From contig JANOBD010000071.1 of NCBI GenBank assembly GCA_031411495.1, positions 54,092 through 118,091 of the forward strand: a stretch of DNA of 64,000 nucleotides. Reading direction: 5' to 3'. The stretch comes from JANOBD01 sp031411495 (lineage in GTDB: Bacteria > Planctomycetota > Phycisphaerae > Tepidisphaerales > Tepidisphaeraceae). A program made the translations under genes and the position numbers. Numbering within the stretch: position 1 is the first letter of the stretch; each line of letters starts with the position of its first letter. The notes beneath the pieces are model-generated. The model worked only from the letters and a program-made list of their open reading frames with translations. It searched no databases and was not told the origin of the DNA. Below, piece by piece: positions 16,338 to 25,039 of this stretch.

Positions 16338-16790
16338 GCGGCGCGCCGACGTTCGCAGCTGATCTCTGCTCATGGATCGCGGGGGGAAGGTGCTGGTCGT
16401 GGACGACGAGCCGGACGCGCTGACGCTCTTCACGCGCTTGCTCGAAGATCGCAACGCCGTCGTCATGACGGCCGCTTCGGCCGCGGATGCGCTCGAGATG
16501 CTCGAAGCTCAACGGCCGGACGTACTCGTCTCCGACATCGGCATGCTCGCCGTGGACGGCTACTCCTTCATCCGAATCGTGCGGGCGTTGGGCGCAGCTC
16601 GCGGCGGAAATGTTCCGGCTCTGGCGCTCACGGCCTACGCTCGCGCGGAGGGAATGGCGGCGATCCGGGTCGGCTTCCAGATGCACGTGCCGAAGCCGTT
16701 AGAACCGCGGAGCTGATCACGATGGTTGCGAGCTTGGCTGGCCGCGCGCGACCGACGGCTGCTCGGTATCAAAGGATCAGTGCTGCGACC
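16338..16790 (+). pseudogene. Receiver-domain remnant of a second hybrid kinase
   Basis: The stretch reads DLCSWIAG, then in the next phase KVLVVDDEPDALTLFTRLLE, VLVSDIGMLAVDGYSF and MHVPKPLE. It closely matches the C-terminus of the kinase at 8939-12568 (DLCSQIAGVKVLVVDDEPDA ... MHVPKPVEAAELIAMVASLA). Two phase changes break it: one in the G-run near 16380 and one near 16700, after which TAELITMVASLAGRAR continues in another frame. A 114-codon frame from ATG 16372 is open and could give a lone receiver, with the aspartate kept in SDIGM, but lacks the last helix. Most likely it is the end of a deleted paralogous kinase. Confidence 0.65.
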
Positions 16791-16932
16791 ATCTTGCGGC
16801 GGGCGGCGCTGAGGGTGGGCCAGGCTTTGATCACCGCTAACAGCAGACGATCTCATTCGGTATAGTCATCCCCGGACGCATCCGCAGCCGTTGTCGCGTT
16901 GGTGGACGCATTCGCACACGGAGCGGCGAGCG

Positions 16933-18165
16933 CTATTCCCCGTCGCGAACAATCTCGAAAACGAGAATTGAAATATCATCGGTCGACGGCCCGCCGCGCC
17001 AATTTTTAACCGCCTCGAGCAGGGTGGCGACGCACTGGTCCAGCGGCACAGCGCGGGTGCTTTCGATGATCGTGCAGAGGTTGTCGAATCCAAATTGCTC
17101 TTCTTCTGCATTCATCGCTTCGGTCACGCCATCGGAATACATGAAGATGCGATCCGAGGGGGAAAGCGGAATCTCGTGTTGGTCGTAATCACCGCCGAGT
17201 CCTATGACGGGCCCCGATTCATCCAGCGGACGCAGGCGATCGGCGGTCAGGTGAACGGCGGGAGGATGCCCGGCGGAGGAATAGGTGAACGTCAGCGTTT
17301 TCACGTTGAGCAATCCATAGAACATCGTGATGAACTGTCCGGTGGCGTCGTCCCACGCGAACTTCTGCGACAGTCGCCGGGCAACGTCGGCGGGTGGCAT
17401 GACACGCCGAGGCTCGCTGGGACTTGTGCCCTGAAGCATCAACGAGTCAAAGCCGCTGGCAGGCGACAGCACCCGGTTTGCGGCGACGGCGAGCAGCGAC
17501 GCGGCCACGCCGTGTCCGGAAACGTCCAGCACGTACATGCCGACATGATCCGGGTCGAGCGGCGAAATCGTCAGCGAATCTCCGGCGAGTTCCGTGCATG
17601 GCTCAAATGCCCATGCGAATCGGACGCCCTTCATCGTTGGCATCGACACCGGAAGCAACGATTCCTGGATCTTCGCCGCCAGCGCGAGGTCGCGCTGTGT
17701 CTTCACGGCGGCAAGCGTCAGTGATGTATTTGCCGATTCGAGTTCTGTGTTGCGCTGCGCGAGGCTCCGCTCGAGCGCGGCGATGGTGTCGAAGGATTTC
17801 TTCAACGCGAGCTGCGTGTTGACGCGTGCGAGAACCACCTCGAAATCGAGTGGTTTCGTAACGTAGTCATTGGCCCCCCTTTCCAGCGCCGCGACAATGT
17901 CCATTCGATCGTCTTTCGCCGTCGCCATCACCACCGGCAAGCTGGCGGGATCGCGGGTTTCGCGAATCCGCTCTAGCACTTCCAGACCGCTCATGCCCGG
18001 CATCATGACGTCGAGCAGAATGAGATCGAAGGCGTGTTCAGCGATGAGTGCGAGCCCAGCCAAACCGTCAACGGCAACCATCGTCGGAAACCCACGCCGC
18101 TCCAGCCGGCGTCGCAGCGATTCCCGGTTTGCCTGGTCGTCGTCGATCACGAGGATTCGCGGCAT
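16933..18165 (-). CDS. Response regulator with SpoIIE-type PP2C phosphatase output
   Basis: 410 residues. The receiver (1-125) has the acidic pair D8/D9 and phosphoacceptor D52 (LILLDVMMPG) with the conserved TKP lysine. A coiled linker (about 130-170) leads to a SpoIIE/RsbU-like PP2C phosphatase (about 185-405) with AGDSL, VLDVSGHGVAASLLA, FITMFYGLL and YSDGVTEAMNAEEEQFG. Proteins of this design dephosphorylate anti-sigma-factor antagonists to release stress sigma factors, but no STAS or anti-sigma gene is in the window. It is the last gene of an operon, 33 bases after the CheY-like regulator, so its receiver is probably charged by the GAF/LOV hybrid kinase. Confidence 0.93.
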   Translation of the reverse strand: MPRILVIDDDQANRESLRRRLERRGFPTMVAVDGLAGLALIAEHAFDLILLDVMMPGMSGLEVLERIRETRDPASLPVVMATAKDDRMDIVAALERGANDYVTKPLDFEVVLARVNTQLALKKSFDTIAALERSLAQRNTELESANTSLTLAAVKTQRDLALAAKIQESLLPVSMPTMKGVRFAWAFEPCTELAGDSLTISPLDPDHVGMYVLDVSGHGVAASLLAVAANRVLSPASGFDSLMLQGTSPSEPRRVMPPADVARRLSQKFAWDDATGQFITMFYGLLNVKTLTFTYSSAGHPPAVHLTADRLRPLDESGPVIGLGGDYDQHEIPLSPSDRIFMYSDGVTEAMNAEEEQFGFDNLCTIIESTRAVPLDQCVATLLEAVKNWRGGPSTDDISILVFEIVRDGE

Positions 18166-18198
18166 GGATTGATCTCACGCGGGTTGCTTGCGGGGCGG

Positions 18199-18570
18199 TC
18201 AGGTCGTGGACTGGAGCAGCGCTTCGATCTGCGCGAGCAGCTTGGGAAACTCGATGGGCTTGGTGTGATAGTCGGCACAACCTGCCTCTAGCGCACGCTC
18301 CCGGTCGCCGGTCATGGCGTGGGCAGTGAGCGCGATAACCGGCGTGGCGGCAAGTTCTTGGAGCGCCTTGATCTTTCGAGTCGCTTCCCAGCCATCCATT
18401 TCGGGCATGTTCATGTCCATCAGGATCAGGTCGGGCTTTTCCGCCTGTGCGGTCTCGACGCCTTTGCGGCCATCGACGGCGTGCAACACCTCGAACCCGC
18501 GCCGCTGTAATCGCCGGGAAAGGGAATCTGCGTTTTTCTCGTTGTCTTCGATAATCAGGATTCTCGGCAT
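18199..18570 (-). CDS. Single-domain CheY-like response regulator
   Basis: 123 residues consisting of one receiver: E8/D9 acidic pair, D52 in LILMDMNMPEMDGW, Thr in IALTAHA and Lys in HTKPIEFPKL. The MDGWEATRKIKAL segment is typical of receivers that serve hybrid kinases and DivK-like relays. There is no output domain, so it works by phosphotransfer or protein contact. It lies seven bases after the hybrid kinase and 33 bases before the REC-SpoIIE gene, so all three should be co-transcribed. Confidence 0.93.
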   Translation of the reverse strand: MPRILIIEDNEKNADSLSRRLQRRGFEVLHAVDGRKGVETAQAEKPDLILMDMNMPEMDGWEATRKIKALQELAATPVIALTAHAMTGDRERALEAGCADYHTKPIEFPKLLAQIEALLQSTT

Positions 18571-18577
18571 AGGACGC

Positions 18578-21500
18578 TCAACTTTCGTCAGACCCGCTCT
18601 GGGATTTGGCAGATGCCTCTTTCGCGCTGTCCGTTACGGCGGCCGTCGGATCCGGGGGGCGCACATAGTTGGAGACAATTCTTCGGATCTCGGATCGCAA
18701 TTCATGCTGAGTGTATGCGCCTTTCTGGACGATACGCGCGACGTTTCCCCTGAGGCGCAGATATTCTTCGGGGGTCAGGTCCTTTGACGTCAGCACGATC
18801 ACCGGCACCTCTCGCCACTTCCTGCGCTTGCGAATGGTCTCCAGAAATTCGAAACCGTTCATCTCCGGCATCATGAGATCCAGCAGGATGAGGCCCGGCG
18901 GATGATCTTCGGTCGTGCGGTCCAACGCGTCACGACCATTCTCGGCCTGTTCAACCCGCCACCCCTGCCGCGACAACGAACGATCCAGCACCTCGCGCGT
19001 GGACGCATCATCTTCGACGATCAACACCATCGGCGCGACCGATGTCGGGGCATACCGCGCGAGCACTGCCGCCAGCCGCTCGCGGTCCACGGGCTTGGTG
19101 AGGTGTTCGGCCGCCCCAAGCACGAACCCCATCTCGTTTTCATGGAAGACCGTTAACATCACGACCGGGATATCCGCGACCGTCGTGTCCGCCTTCAGCG
19201 CGTTGAGGACCGACCAGCCATCCATGCGAGGCATCAGCACGTCAAGGAAAATGAGGTCCGGGTGAGACTGCCGCGCCAGCTTGAGGCCTTCGTCGCCGCT
19301 GGATGCCGCAACCGTATTGACGCCCATGCTTGCGAGCGAGCGCGAAACCATCTCGCGGACCGCCGGATCGTCGTCGATCACCAATACAGTCGCCCCCGCC
19401 TGCTTAACTGGACGGGGCCGCGTGCCGAGATTCGCGATCTGGACCGTCTCAGTAACCGTTGCAGGCAGGATTAGGCTGAAGGTCGAGCCTTTGTCCGGCG
19501 TGCTGGCGACTTCAATCGTTCCGCCCATCATCTGCGCAAAGCGCATGCTGATCGAGAGCCCAAGACCGGTTCCTCCGTACTTGCGCGTCGTGGACGCGTC
19601 CGCCTGCGTGAAGGGCTGGAACAACTTGGCGATCGCTTCTTCCGACATGCCAATCCCGCTGTCTTGAACGGCGAAGCGAAACCGCCGTGGGGAGGTGTCG
19701 TCTTCCGGAAGGGCGTCGACATCGACCCGAATCTTCCCCTTCTTGCTGAACTTGCTCGCATTGGACAGCAGATTAAAGAGGATCTGCCGCACCTTTGTCG
19801 AGTCGGCATGCATCGAGCCGATTTCCGGCGGGCAAACGATCTCGACCTCATTTTCATTCTTTTGCGCCAGCGGACGCATCGTCGTCACCACGTCCGCGAC
19901 CAGCGTGGGGACGTCAAAGTTTTCCAGTTCTAAGTCCATCTTGCCCGCCTCGATCTTGGACAGATCGAGCACCCCGTTGATCAGCGCAAGCAGGTGACGT
20001 CCCGCCGACCGGATTTCGTCCAAATCCGGGATGAAGCTCTGCACGCCGCGGTCTTCCGCTTCTTCCTGGAGCAACTCGCTGTACATGATTACTGCATTCA
20101 ACGGCGTGCGCAGTTCATGACTCATGTTCGAGAGGAACTGGCTCTTTGCGATATTCGCATCTTCGGCCTGTTCCCGTGCAATCTCCGCTTCACGCTTCGC
20201 CTTGCGTAAGGATTCTTCGACCTGCTTGCGCAGCGTGATGTCACTGAAGGTTACCACCGCGCCTTCTACGTGGCCGTCGTTGCGAATCGGATAGGCCGAA
20301 TACTCGACCGGGAAGCAGGACCCATCGGCCCGCCAGAAGACCTCGTCTTCGACGCGACACCCCTTGTCAGACCGGAACGCCTCATAGATCGGGCAACGCT
20401 CGGCAGGATATGGGGTGCCATCCTCGTAGGCGTGATGGGTCAACGTGTGCATGTTGCGGCCAAGCATGTCCGCCGGTGCCAGGCCGAGCATCCTGCCGCC
20501 CGCTGCATTCAAAAACGTGCAATTCCCCTTGAGATCGACGCCGAAAATACCTTCGCCGGTCGATTCCAGCAGCAGGCGATTGTCGTTCGCCAGGCGCAGC
20601 AATTCCGCCTCACTCTCCTTCTGGTGGGTGATGTCGTCCAGTACCCCGACGAAGTGCGTGACAATCCCCGCGTCGTTGCGGACCGGCGAGATTCGCAGCG
20701 CGTTCCAGAACCGCGTTCCGTCCTTGCGGAAGTTCTCCAGGATCACAGCGCATTCGGTATTGGTGCGCACCGCCTCGCGGATTTTGTCTAGCTGGGCCTG
20801 ATCGGTCGTTGGACCTTGCAGAAAGCGGCAGTTGCGTCCAAGCACCTCGCCGGGCGGGTAGCCGGTCATCTGTTCGAAAGCGGAGTTGACATAAATCAGC
20901 GGCATGTCGGGCTGCGTGGCATCGGCAAGAACTACGCCGACCGATGTCGACTCCATCGCGGTGTTCGCGAGCTTCAAAGCGGATTCAGCCCGTTTGCGCT
21001 CGGTGATGTCTCTGACAAAAGCGGTGAACACCGTCGTGCCCTGCACTTGGATGGGCGTGATCGCCAGCTCGACCGGAAACTCATGCTTGTCGGCATGCAT
21101 CGCGGTAATTTCGATCCGCTTGTCGAGCACCGGACCCAGCCCAGTCTTGAAGTACGTCGCCATGCCGTTGCGGTGGTTGTCGCGCAGCGACGGCGGGACG
21201 ATCAACGAAGCCAGTTCGCGGTCGATCGTCTCGTCGCGAGAATAGCCGAACGTTTTTTCGGCCGCGGGATTCCATTCGATGACGTTCCCGTCGCTGTTGA
21301 TCGAGATGATGCAGTCCAGCGAAGTTTGCAGGATGGCCTTCTGGAGCAGCTCGCTCTTCTGCAGTGCGTCCTGAGCCTCGGTCCGCTCGAGGAATTGAGC
21401 GATCTGGTTGCCCAGCGTAGCGATGGTTGCGGTCATTGCTTCGTCCGGACGGACGATGCTGGAGTTGAAGTATTCGATTACCCCAAGAAGGTGTTCACCG

Positions 21501-22426
21501 CGCATCACCGGAAAGGCAACCGCGCTGTGAAAACCCGCCGCTGCGGCTGATCCAGATCGCGGGAAGTTGGATTCCTTGGTAACATCCGCCAACCAGATCG
21601 GTTCCTTCGCGTCCCACACCATGCCTGGCAGGCCTTGGCCGCGGACGAACGTCATCCGTTCAGTTTCCTGCAGAAACGCGTTTGGCCGAAGGTTGGGATC
21701 GTGCCAGACTGCCACGCAACGCAGCTTGCGGTCGGTACGAACGCCTGTCACCTGCCATAGGGCTCCAAACTTCCATTCCAGTGCCTCCCCGATCGCGGGC
21801 AACAGCCTCGACGCACCGTCGCGCAGTGTCAGAGCGCCGACCAATGCCACGCTCACGACGTGCTGCAGTGCGAGTTTTTGGTTGGCTTGCCGGACCCGTG
21901 CCGCCTGCTCCCGCGCGTCCGTGAGGGCAATGCGGAGGTCGATCTCAGCCATCACCGCGGCGGCAAGGTCCTTCAGGAAAGCAACATCCTCCTCGGTCCA
22001 CTCGTGCGGCTGGGTGTCGATCGCGCAGAGCGATCCGAGAACGTTTCCCTCGACTGTCGCCAAGGGCACCCCCGCGTAGGCAACGACGCCCAAGTCGCGT
22101 ATCGCTTCATTGTCGCGGACAAGCGGGTCCTTCAGCGCGTTGGGGATGATCAGCGGCTTGCCGCTTGAAACGACATGCTTGCAGAACGAGTGCGAGAGCG
22201 GCGTCTGCCGCTGGCTTGCCCAAGGCTCGGGGAGTCCGATATGACTCTTGAAGAACTGCCGATCCTGATCCACGAGGGAGACCAGTGCCACCGGCGTCTT
22301 GAGGTACTGCGACGCGAGCCGCGTGAACCGATCGAACGCCGGTTCTACTTCCGAATCGAGCAAACCCGTTTTTCGCAGCGCCTCGAGACGATCGACGTCA
22401 GTGGTCTTCAATGTGGTGTCGTTCAA
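18578..22426 (-). CDS. GAF/LOV/PAS hybrid histidine kinase with two receivers
   Basis: 1,282 residues, no membrane segment, so cytosolic. Order: GAF (about 15-170), GAF (about 195-350), PAS (about 360-485), LOV-type PAS (about 487-610), PAS (about 620-735), HisKA with H770 (MSHELRTPLNAVIMYSELL), HATPase (about 870-985; GGTGLGLSISMRFAQMMGG), REC1 (D1062) and REC2 (D1183). The LOV domain has GRNCRFLQG with the flavin-bonding cysteine C533 and the flavin-contacting Q537, N565 and N575 at the spacings of plant phototropin LOV2. The residue that should be the signalling glutamine, 63 after the cysteine, is L596 (VGVLDDIT). The kinase probably senses blue light or redox among other inputs and feeds the CheY-like and REC-SpoIIE proteins downstream. 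It begins 31 bases after the transporter gene. Confidence 0.93.
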   Translation of the reverse strand: MNDTTLKTTDVDRLEALRKTGLLDSEVEPAFDRFTRLASQYLKTPVALVSLVDQDRQFFKSHIGLPEPWASQRQTPLSHSFCKHVVSSGKPLIIPNALKDPLVRDNEAIRDLGVVAYAGVPLATVEGNVLGSLCAIDTQPHEWTEEDVAFLKDLAAAVMAEIDLRIALTDAREQAARVRQANQKLALQHVVSVALVGALTLRDGASRLLPAIGEALEWKFGALWQVTGVRTDRKLRCVAVWHDPNLRPNAFLQETERMTFVRGQGLPGMVWDAKEPIWLADVTKESNFPRSGSAAAAGFHSAVAFPVMRGEHLLGVIEYFNSSIVRPDEAMTATIATLGNQIAQFLERTEAQDALQKSELLQKAILQTSLDCIISINSDGNVIEWNPAAEKTFGYSRDETIDRELASLIVPPSLRDNHRNGMATYFKTGLGPVLDKRIEITAMHADKHEFPVELAITPIQVQGTTVFTAFVRDITERKRAESALKLANTAMESTSVGVVLADATQPDMPLIYVNSAFEQMTGYPPGEVLGRNCRFLQGPTTDQAQLDKIREAVRTNTECAVILENFRKDGTRFWNALRISPVRNDAGIVTHFVGVLDDITHQKESEAELLRLANDNRLLLESTGEGIFGVDLKGNCTFLNAAGGRMLGLAPADMLGRNMHTLTHHAYEDGTPYPAERCPIYEAFRSDKGCRVEDEVFWRADGSCFPVEYSAYPIRNDGHVEGAVVTFSDITLRKQVEESLRKAKREAEIAREQAEDANIAKSQFLSNMSHELRTPLNAVIMYSELLQEEAEDRGVQSFIPDLDEIRSAGRHLLALINGVLDLSKIEAGKMDLELENFDVPTLVADVVTTMRPLAQKNENEVEIVCPPEIGSMHADSTKVRQILFNLLSNASKFSKKGKIRVDVDALPEDDTSPRRFRFAVQDSGIGMSEEAIAKLFQPFTQADASTTRKYGGTGLGLSISMRFAQMMGGTIEVASTPDKGSTFSLILPATVTETVQIANLGTRPRPVKQAGATVLVIDDDPAVREMVSRSLASMGVNTVAASSGDEGLKLARQSHPDLIFLDVLMPRMDGWSVLNALKADTTVADIPVVMLTVFHENEMGFVLGAAEHLTKPVDRERLAAVLARYAPTSVAPMVLIVEDDASTREVLDRSLSRQGWRVEQAENGRDALDRTTEDHPPGLILLDLMMPEMNGFEFLETIRKRRKWREVPVIVLTSKDLTPEEYLRLRGNVARIVQKGAYTQHELRSEIRRIVSNYVRPPDPTAAVTDSAKEASAKSQSGSDES

Positions 22427-22457
22427 ACTAAGTCCTTGCCTAAAGACAAATCAGAAC

Positions 22458-24419
22458 CTACTGCACTGCAACCACTGCCTCAGCCTCGCGCTTTGCGGAT
22501 CTCGTCGCATGAAGGGCGGCAATTTGCGAGCGGCTCTGCTGGATCGACGTCAAGACATAGCTCGCGCCGGCCTTGCGGAGGCGCACCAGCAGTTGATCGA
22601 AGTTACGAGGACGGCCCCAGTAGCCGACTAGGATCGGAATGTCTTTGAAGCGTTTGCGCAGGCGGCGCGAAAGGTAGCGTGTCTGGACGAGACCTTTCGG
22701 TGGCTGCACCGCGATGAAAATGGCGGTGGGCTGGGTTGTTCCGATGAGCTGCTCGATTTCTTTGGGAAGCATCCGAGTCGATGTTGCCTCGAACCGGATT
22801 CCCTCGCTACGCAGCGCCAGACCCAGCAACGTCAGGCTCAGTTCCTCGGTGCGATGATGCGCCGGGCAGCCCACGACGAGCATCGAGTTCTGCACGGGCG
22901 CGACGTCTACCGGCGGGGAGTTGCCATCGACAGGCTCGTCCTTGTCGTCCAAGTTTTTGCCTAAGTCATCGATCAGGCGACGCGTCGCGTCGAGGATCCG
23001 GCCTTCGGTCTCCGCAGTAAGGCCGCCTTCTTCCCGGTCCCGGCGCATCCGCCGCAAAGCCGGAAGTATAATCCGATCGGCCACGCCTTCGATCTTCATC
23101 GTCGCAAGATGCGAGCGGACCAGGGAGTTCGCCTCTACTTCATCCCCAGCAAGTAGCCGCTGGTAATACGCGACCGACGGGTGCAATGCCGGCCGGTCTC
23201 CCAGCAACACGTCGAGAAACTTCAGTTCCGGAACGTACTTGCCCGCGACGACGATGCAGACTGTCAGCGGGGTGGAAAGCATCAGGCCGATTGGCCCCCA
23301 GAGCCAGGTCCAGAACACCGCGGCGATCAGCAGCGCCACCGTCGAGAGCCCCGTGCTCGATCCGTAAAGCCACGGCTCGACGACGTTGTTGCTGATGATT
23401 TCTGTGACGATGATGAGCGCGGCGACCGCGATAAACACGCTGAAGCCGGGATACACCGCGAGCGACACCGCCACCGGGAACAGCGCCGCCACCCACGGGC
23501 CGACGTACGGCACAAAGCGCAGGGCGGCACAAAGGAATCCCCACAGGACGAAACTGGGAAAGGTGGTTCCGTTGCCCCAGACAAAACCGATCACCCACAG
23601 CCCGATCCCGATCGTCAACCCATAGGAGCCGTTCACGATGGATTGAGCCACGAGGTAGCGGCTGATCCGGCTTGCGCCATCGTTCACCGCTTTGGTCGAG
23701 ACGGTGTATTTGCCGCGACTGACCACGCGCAGAATGCGATCGCGCAGATCTTCACGTTCAAGTAGAATGAAGATGACCAACACCAGCACGAGTGCCGCGG
23801 TGCCAAGGGTCCCCAGGGCCAGTCCGAGGTAGTTGGACAACGTCTGCACGGGAGACGCCGGCACGGCGAGCGGAATGGTGTAGAGCGGGTTGTCCGGCGT
23901 TCCGTGCGGAGACACCGGCGTCGTTTCGTCCACGGCCACGACATCGGCGGGCGTCACTGAGGTGACAGGCTTCGCTGCTCCCGCTTGCGTCGTCGCTGGC
24001 GTGATTGCGACAGCGTCCTTCGCGGCTTCCTTGCCAATTTCTTCGCCGAGATTCTTCAATCGCCCGCTCAGGCCGCCCTCTGGCGAGCTAGCCTGTCGAA
24101 GCACGTGAACCTTTCGAAGGATCTCGTCCTCATAGCGAGGCAGATCATTCGCCAGGCGCAGCACTTGTGATCCGACAGTCCACCCGAGCACCGCGATGCC
24201 CAGAAATGTGATAAGGACGACGGTGAGCACTGAGCCGATCCGTCCGAAACGGCCCCGTTCGAGACGGCTGGCCAATGGCGCGAGTAGAAATGCGAGCAGC
24301 ACGGACAACGCGATCGGGATCAACACGTCCTTCGCGAAGTAGAGCGTTGCGACGAGAAAGCCAATTGACGTGAACAGGGTGCTACGCGAAAGCTGTGAGG
24401 TGACCGCGCGACCTTTCAC
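22458..24419 (-). CDS. AI-2E (PerM-like) transporter with C-terminal B12-fold-like domain
   Basis: 653 residues from GTG 24419, chosen because GAGG lies about six bases upstream. The membrane part (about 1-420) has the AI-2E/PerM architecture: two N-terminal helices (FLVATLYFAKDVLIPIALSV), a large extracytoplasmic insert rich in Pro/Thr/Ala, then further helices with FVPYVGPWVAALFPV and WTWLWGPIGLMLSTPL. A cytosolic extension follows; residues about 505-640 (MLVVGCPAHHRTEELSLTLL ... IFIAVQPPKGLV ... ILVGYWG) resemble a Rossmann-like cobalamin-binding fold without the DxHxxG motif. The family exports or imports diverse small molecules and autoinducer-2 transport is not established for it. The gene heads the signalling operon, and its extension may tie transport to sensing; that is inferred. 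Confidence 0.85.
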   Translation of the reverse strand: MKGRAVTSQLSRSTLFTSIGFLVATLYFAKDVLIPIALSVLLAFLLAPLASRLERGRFGRIGSVLTVVLITFLGIAVLGWTVGSQVLRLANDLPRYEDEILRKVHVLRQASSPEGGLSGRLKNLGEEIGKEAAKDAVAITPATTQAGAAKPVTSVTPADVVAVDETTPVSPHGTPDNPLYTIPLAVPASPVQTLSNYLGLALGTLGTAALVLVLVIFILLEREDLRDRILRVVSRGKYTVSTKAVNDGASRISRYLVAQSIVNGSYGLTIGIGLWVIGFVWGNGTTFPSFVLWGFLCAALRFVPYVGPWVAALFPVAVSLAVYPGFSVFIAVAALIIVTEIISNNVVEPWLYGSSTGLSTVALLIAAVFWTWLWGPIGLMLSTPLTVCIVVAGKYVPELKFLDVLLGDRPALHPSVAYYQRLLAGDEVEANSLVRSHLATMKIEGVADRIILPALRRMRRDREEGGLTAETEGRILDATRRLIDDLGKNLDDKDEPVDGNSPPVDVAPVQNSMLVVGCPAHHRTEELSLTLLGLALRSEGIRFEATSTRMLPKEIEQLIGTTQPTAIFIAVQPPKGLVQTRYLSRRLRKRFKDIPILVGYWGRPRNFDQLLVRLRKAGASYVLTSIQQSRSQIAALHATRSAKREAEAVVAVQ

Positions 24420-24661
24420 ATTAACCTCGCATTGTTGCAGGCACCGTCATCGCACGCAGTTGATCTCAGCCGCGTTATGAAATCCGCTGCACGTTGTTCT
24501 GTCGCCTTACTCATCAATGGACGACCGCAACTATCGCAGTGCCCGCCGCCGCGCGATACCGTGTAAACCCTGATAACTTTAGAATGCCAAGCACTATTAG
24601 GTTCCAGCGCCATCGTCATAGTGCTGGCCTCGCCGTCGCCTTCACTCGCATTTAAGGACAA
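24416..24661 (-). CDS. Hypothetical 81-residue protein ahead of the AI-2E gene
   Basis: The frame runs from ATG 24661 to TGA 24416, overlapping the GTG of the transporter (GTGA). It contains a CDSCGRPL element and a later Cys (CDDGACNN), perhaps a small zinc knuckle, but no family is recognised. No ribosome-binding site precedes the ATG. The overlap with the next start speaks for a gene; composition gives no support either way. Confidence 0.35.
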   Translation of the reverse strand: MSLNASEGDGEASTMTMALEPNSAWHSKVIRVYTVSRGGGHCDSCGRPLMSKATEQRAADFITRLRSTACDDGACNNARLM

Positions 24662-24865
24662 GATGAGTGCGTCACGGGGTCACAAAAAGGGTCAGTCGCC
24701 ACGTGATAGAGCAGGTTGTAAGTCATTGTTTCCGTGAATGGTCACTCAGTGGCCACTCTCAAAATCGCTCGAAAAACTCGAAAAATCGCCCGTGTTTACC
24801 GAGTGATTTTGCGCCATGCCTTGCCCTACGGAACCGAAGGTTGTCTACGTGGTTTTTAGCTGAAG

Positions 24866-25033
24866 CTACTCCGACACGCTCAAGTTCGACCGCACAATCG
24901 CAGTCACGGCTGCCTTCAATGGAACCGGCAGGTTCGACCACGCGTAGATGATCTCCACAAGATCGCTTGGCAAACTGTGGGGCAAGCCGTTTTGCGGGGT
25001 GTTCAAATCGTTCGGTTTTATCGAGGGATCCGG
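24866..25033 (-). pseudogene. Probable integrase C-terminal tail
   Basis: The minus-strand frame reading HSLPSDLVEIIYAWSNLPVP, then LKAAVTAIVRSNLSVSE, stops at TAG 24866. The pattern (L)xxDLxxIVxAWxxLPxxLKAxIxAxVR is a common C-terminal tail of planctomycete tyrosine recombinases, to my recollection. Only the tail is present, fused through to the 5' half of a tRNA gene. The 200 bases beyond it (24662-24865) hold no gene that I can see. Confidence 0.4.
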
Positions 25034-25039
25034 TGACGC

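Noticed and set aside
15841..16686. 282-codon N-terminal extension of the phosphoesterase frame
   Set aside because: It crosses antisense of a receiver domain, an HsdR tail and a NucS-like start before reaching the lipoprotein signal at 15840; the frame is open only by chance in GC-rich DNA.
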